Below, piece after piece: positions 61,406-64,000 of a DNA stretch of 64,000 bases. The notes below the pieces were generated by a model. That model saw nothing but the letters and a program-made list of their open reading frames with translations. It was not told the origin of the DNA and ran no database searches. The position numbers and the translations under genes were made by a program. Positions within the stretch are counted from its first letter, which is position 1, and each line of letters opens with the position of its first letter. Source of the DNA: Terriglobia bacterium (GTDB lineage: Bacteria; Acidobacteriota; Terriglobia; Terriglobales; Acidobacteriaceae); assembly GCA_020073465.1 (NCBI GenBank), contig JAIQFC010000003.1:1-64000 (forward strand), in the 5' to 3' direction.

Positions 61406-63237
61406 GCGGTAGCCTTTCGAGTCAACGGTGCGGTGCTCTGCGCGAGGAGACCTGCGGGGTCAAGCACGAGCCGGACACGTCCGTCGCCGCTGATCGTGGC
61501 GCCTGCCAGGCTGGGGCAGTGGCGCAGGTAGTTACCCAGGGGCTTGATGACGGTTGATTCCTGTCCCAGCAGGCGGTCGACGAGAAGGGCGACGCGTTTC
61601 TCGCCGATGCCGAGGATGACCACCTTGGGGGCGGGAGGATCGAGAGCGGGCTGGGTCCCACTCGGGAGGAGGCAAGAACCCGCGGTTTCCTTGAAGATAT
61701 CCGCGAGGCGGAGAAGCGGCACAGTCGCGCCGCGCAGGCAGAGGATTTCAGAACCCTCCACGCGATGCACGTGCTGCAAGTTAACCTGGGCGGTCTCGAT
61801 TACCGAGCGTAGTGGCAATGCGTAGATCTCTTCTCTCACCTGCACAAGCAGCACGGGGAGGATGACGAGGGTGAGTGGCAGGCGCAGAAGAACGGTGGTG
61901 CCCCTGCCAGGATGACTGTCGACTTCGATGGAGCCATTCAGTTTTTTCAGGTTTGAGCGGACCACATCCAAGCCAACGCCGCGCCCGGAGAGATCGCCGG
62001 CTCGTTCCGCGGTGCTGAAGCCGGGAAGAAAAATGAAGTCAATGATCTCGCGTGGGCTGAGTGTGGGCAGGCGTTCCTGCGAGATGAGACCTTTCTCAAC
62101 TGCCTTGCGGCCGACGCGATCGGGATTGATCCCGCCGCCGTCATCGGAGAGACCGATCACGATCTGATCACCTTCCTGGCGGGCCTCAAGGCGAATCGTG
62201 CCCTGGCGGGGCTTTCCGGCCTGGACTCTCACGTCAGGCGTTTCGATTCCGTGGTCGAGCGAATTACGAATGAGATGAACCAGGGGATCACTGATCAGCT
62301 CGGCCATGGTCTTGTCGAGTTCCGTTTCTTCGCCACTCATTAGGATCTGAGCATCCTTGTTGAGATTTCGGGCAACATCTCGGACCATGCGGGGGAATTT
62401 GCGGAACACGGCCTGGATCGGCATCATGCGGGTTCTGAGCCCGGCCACCTGCAGTTCTTCGGTGATGAAACTCAGCCGGCCGGTGGATTGTGCGAGAAAC
62501 TCGTCGAGGTCGCCGAGGGCGAACCGTCCGCCCGAGAGACCGCGGCTCAGCTGGACCAGACGATTGCGCTCCAGAACGAGTTCGCCTATGAGGTTGATGA
62601 GTTCATCCAGCTTGCGCGCATCGACACGCATAGTCTGCGAGGAAGTGGGATTACCGACCTCCGGCGGGCGGGGAGGAATGACCGCCGCGGGGGCCGCAGC
62701 CTCCAATGAATTCGCAGCGACAGGTCGCTCAGGATTCCCGGGTAAGGCAGAGGCAGGTTCTTCTGAAGGCAGGATGTTCAATTTGGCGGGCTGAGGGGGG
62801 TGACTCTCAGCCGATGCATCGTTGGTCCGCACCACGGACTCATGATGTTTCTGAGCGGCGCGCAGCTGTTCCAACATGGCGTCGAGTGAATACTGTTTCA
62901 AGCCGCCCTCATGGATATCCCGCAGCATGGCACCGAGCTGGTCACGAGCGGCGAGCAAGGTGTCCATCGCAGGGCGCCGGAGTGTGATTTCAGCGCGGCG
63001 GGCGGAATTCAAGACGTCTTCGACGGAGTGGCACAAACGCAGGATGGGGTCGAACCCGAAGAAGCCGGAGGTGCCCTTGATGGTGTGTACGGCGCGAAAG
63101 ACTCGATTGAGCAGCTCGGCGTCGCCTGGGGCCGACTCCAGGGCAACCATGTCCTGATCGACGCGCTGCAAGAGTTCCTCGGACTCGACGAGAAAATCGT
63201 GGATCAACGAAGGGTCTTGAGCGAGTTCGTCGTTCAC
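61402..63237 (-). CDS. cheA: Chemotaxis histidine kinase CheA
   Basis: 611 residues. HPt with phospho-His H51 (RAVHTIKGTSGFFG), dimerisation LINLIGELVLERNRL, ATPase N-box LVHLIRNSLDHGIE, G boxes GLSDDGGGINPDRV and SGRGVGLDVVRSNLKKL, and a CheW-like C-terminus. There is little room for a P2 domain between HPt and dimerisation. ATGA overlap with cheR. Confidence 0.97.
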   Translation of the reverse strand: MNDELAQDPSLIHDFLVESEELLQRVDQDMVALESAPGDAELLNRVFRAVHTIKGTSGFFGFDPILRLCHSVEDVLNSARRAEITLRRPAMDTLLAARDQLGAMLRDIHEGGLKQYSLDAMLEQLRAAQKHHESVVRTNDASAESHPPQPAKLNILPSEEPASALPGNPERPVAANSLEAAAPAAVIPPRPPEVGNPTSSQTMRVDARKLDELINLIGELVLERNRLVQLSRGLSGGRFALGDLDEFLAQSTGRLSFITEELQVAGLRTRMMPIQAVFRKFPRMVRDVARNLNKDAQILMSGEETELDKTMAELISDPLVHLIRNSLDHGIETPDVRVQAGKPRQGTIRLEARQEGDQIVIGLSDDGGGINPDRVGRKAVEKGLISQERLPTLSPREIIDFIFLPGFSTAERAGDLSGRGVGLDVVRSNLKKLNGSIEVDSHPGRGTTVLLRLPLTLVILPVLLVQVREEIYALPLRSVIETAQVNLQHVHRVEGSEILCLRGATVPLLRLADIFKETAGSCLLPSGTQPALDPPAPKVVILGIGEKRVALLVDRLLGQESTVIKPLGNYLRHCPSLAGATISGDGRVRLVLDPAGLLAQSTAPLTRKATA

Positions 63238-63255
63238 GGTCTCATACTCCTCTAC

Positions 63256-63876
63256 CTAGGCCAGTGCAGCGGACGACTTCTCCTCGGTGTTGCTCATGAG
63301 ACGATCCAGGTCGAGCAGAATCAGCAGGCGATCGTCGAGTTTGCCAACCCCCAGGACGTATTCCCGTTCGATCTTGCTCAGCCGGGGCGGCGGCTCGATA
63401 GTGTCGACCGGGATCCGAACGACTTCGGAGACCGAGTCCACGATGAGTCCCAGGACTGCGCCCTTGATTTCGACCACGACGATTCGCGTCTGTTTGCCCG
63501 GCGGCGCCGGATCGAGTCCGAAGCGCTTGCGCAGCGCAACGACGGGGATGATCCTTCCACGCAGATTCAGGACGCCGTCAATGAAGTCCGGTGACTCGGG
63601 AACGCGGGTGAGTTGCTGGAGACGGATAATTTCCTGCACACACAAAATGTCGAGAGCAAATTCTTCTCCTCCCACGTGGAAGCCAACCAGCTGGAGGAGT
63701 TCGCCGTGGGACTGGCCAGGTTGCTGGAGGGAGGGCACGCCCTGAAGGTCGCGGCTTTTGTTGGTCTTTGGTTCCACGGGTTTGTTGTCCGCTCCGGCAG
63801 TGATGAGTGAAGTCTTACCCGCGAAGCCATATCTTCTGTTGATGGGCGCCGACACAGATTCGCGTAAAGACGTCAC
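63256..63876 (-). CDS. cheW: CheW coupling protein
   Basis: 206 residues from a GTG at 63876. The CheW core begins at ELLQLVGFHVGGEEFALDIL and includes DFIDGVLNLRGRIIPVVALR and YVLGVGKLDDRLLILLDLDR. About 55 unstructured residues precede the core, so a later start is possible, but no ATG/GTG with a ribosome site is seen there. Couples receptors to CheA; 18 bp before cheA. Confidence 0.93.
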   Translation of the reverse strand: MTSLRESVSAPINRRYGFAGKTSLITAGADNKPVEPKTNKSRDLQGVPSLQQPGQSHGELLQLVGFHVGGEEFALDILCVQEIIRLQQLTRVPESPDFIDGVLNLRGRIIPVVALRKRFGLDPAPPGKQTRIVVVEIKGAVLGLIVDSVSEVVRIPVDTIEPPPRLSKIEREYVLGVGKLDDRLLILLDLDRLMSNTEEKSSAALA

Positions 63877-63936
63877 GCAAGGTTTTCATCGGCATTGAGA
63901 GCGGGGAACTTTACGCCGGGTCTTGCACGAGAGTGG

Positions 63937-64000
63937 CTATTGGCTTTTCAGAATGACCAGGTCCACTCTGCGATTCAGCGCGCGGCCCTGGTCGGTATCG
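63937..64000 (-). CDS. C-terminus of an OmpA/MotB-type protein (partial)
   Basis: Twenty codons enter from the right edge and end in a TAG at 63939-63937: DTDQGRALNRRVDLVILKSQ. The NRRVDLVIL end is diagnostic of OmpA-like peptidoglycan-binding domains, as in MotB. With che genes following, a MotB stator subunit is the likely identity; only 20 residues are visible. Confidence 0.7.
   Translation of the reverse strand, partial: DTDQGRALNRRVDLVILKSQ

Overview
The window is about 64 kb of high-GC chromosomal DNA from around the replication-initiation and partition genes of a bacterium. It most resembles an acidobacterium of the Terriglobia/Koribacter type. The grounds are: a compact parA-parB / rpmH-rnpA-yidD-yidC-jag / dnaA-dnaN / gyrB / gyrA neighbourhood, an HpnH hopanoid enzyme, TolB-propeller serine/threonine kinases, secreted TldD/PmbA-like proteins, and very many short dispersed palindromic repeats of the CTCAGGATGAC and ACCACAGAGG kinds. 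This placement is an inference from gene content; no rRNA or tRNA gene was seen.

Layout. 1-860: 5' part of an FAD oxidoreductase on the minus strand. 1047-1484: an rsmG remnant without its N-terminus. 1622-1889: five regularly spaced TGTTCC-N4-GGAACA dyads, a parS-like array. 1999-4480: parA and parB, both enlarged in frame by dispersed repeats. 4703-8384: an accessory island with a ribbon-helix-helix (RHH) protein, a three-gene operon (unknown / HEYGH metallopeptidase / dCTP deaminase-like) and an RHH + two-TM pair behind a promoter lying in a long dyad. 8721-12480: a secreted TldD/TldE-like pair. 12686-16556 (minus): jag, yidC, yidD, rnpA, rpmH. 17184-20013: dnaA and dnaN. 20480-26045: mscL, a TonB-C protein, hypothetical proteins and hpnH. 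26376-29006: gyrB. 29272-33894: a GH27 glycosidase, an NTF2-like protein and a protein kinase. 34153-37339: a second accessory island with HigB, a HigA-ImmA fusion, a beta-family protein and an sce7726-type putative nuclease. 37386-40070: gyrA. 40486-47444: secreted paralogues, a frameshifted PASTA gene, rsmB, fmt, def and aroC. 47765-55846: a LuxR-type regulator, a HAD hydrolase, a lipoprotein, a PPOX protein, a YhaM-like nuclease, a PpiC/SurA chaperone, a SpoIIE phosphatase and a TPR-peptidase. 55885-58470: an M1-like metallopeptidase. 58528-64000 (minus): a chemosensory operon motB(partial)-cheW-cheA-cheR-HDOD-cheB with ATGA overlaps.

How it fits together. The core genes cover origin firing (dnaA, dnaN), topology (gyrA, gyrB), segregation (parA, parB and the candidate parS array), membrane-protein insertion (yidC, yidD, jag) and initiator-Met formylation/deformylation (fmt, def). 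The two accessory islands look like conflict or defence modules; their operators and gene pairs are the best candidates for an undescribed system. The repeats are themselves a theme: at least six families fill the intergenic gaps and have entered coding frames of parA, parB, gyrA, yidD and a secreted protein without breaking them.

Limits: everything was read by eye from sequence. No database search, structure prediction or statistics were run, and starts without a clear ribosome-binding site are tentative.
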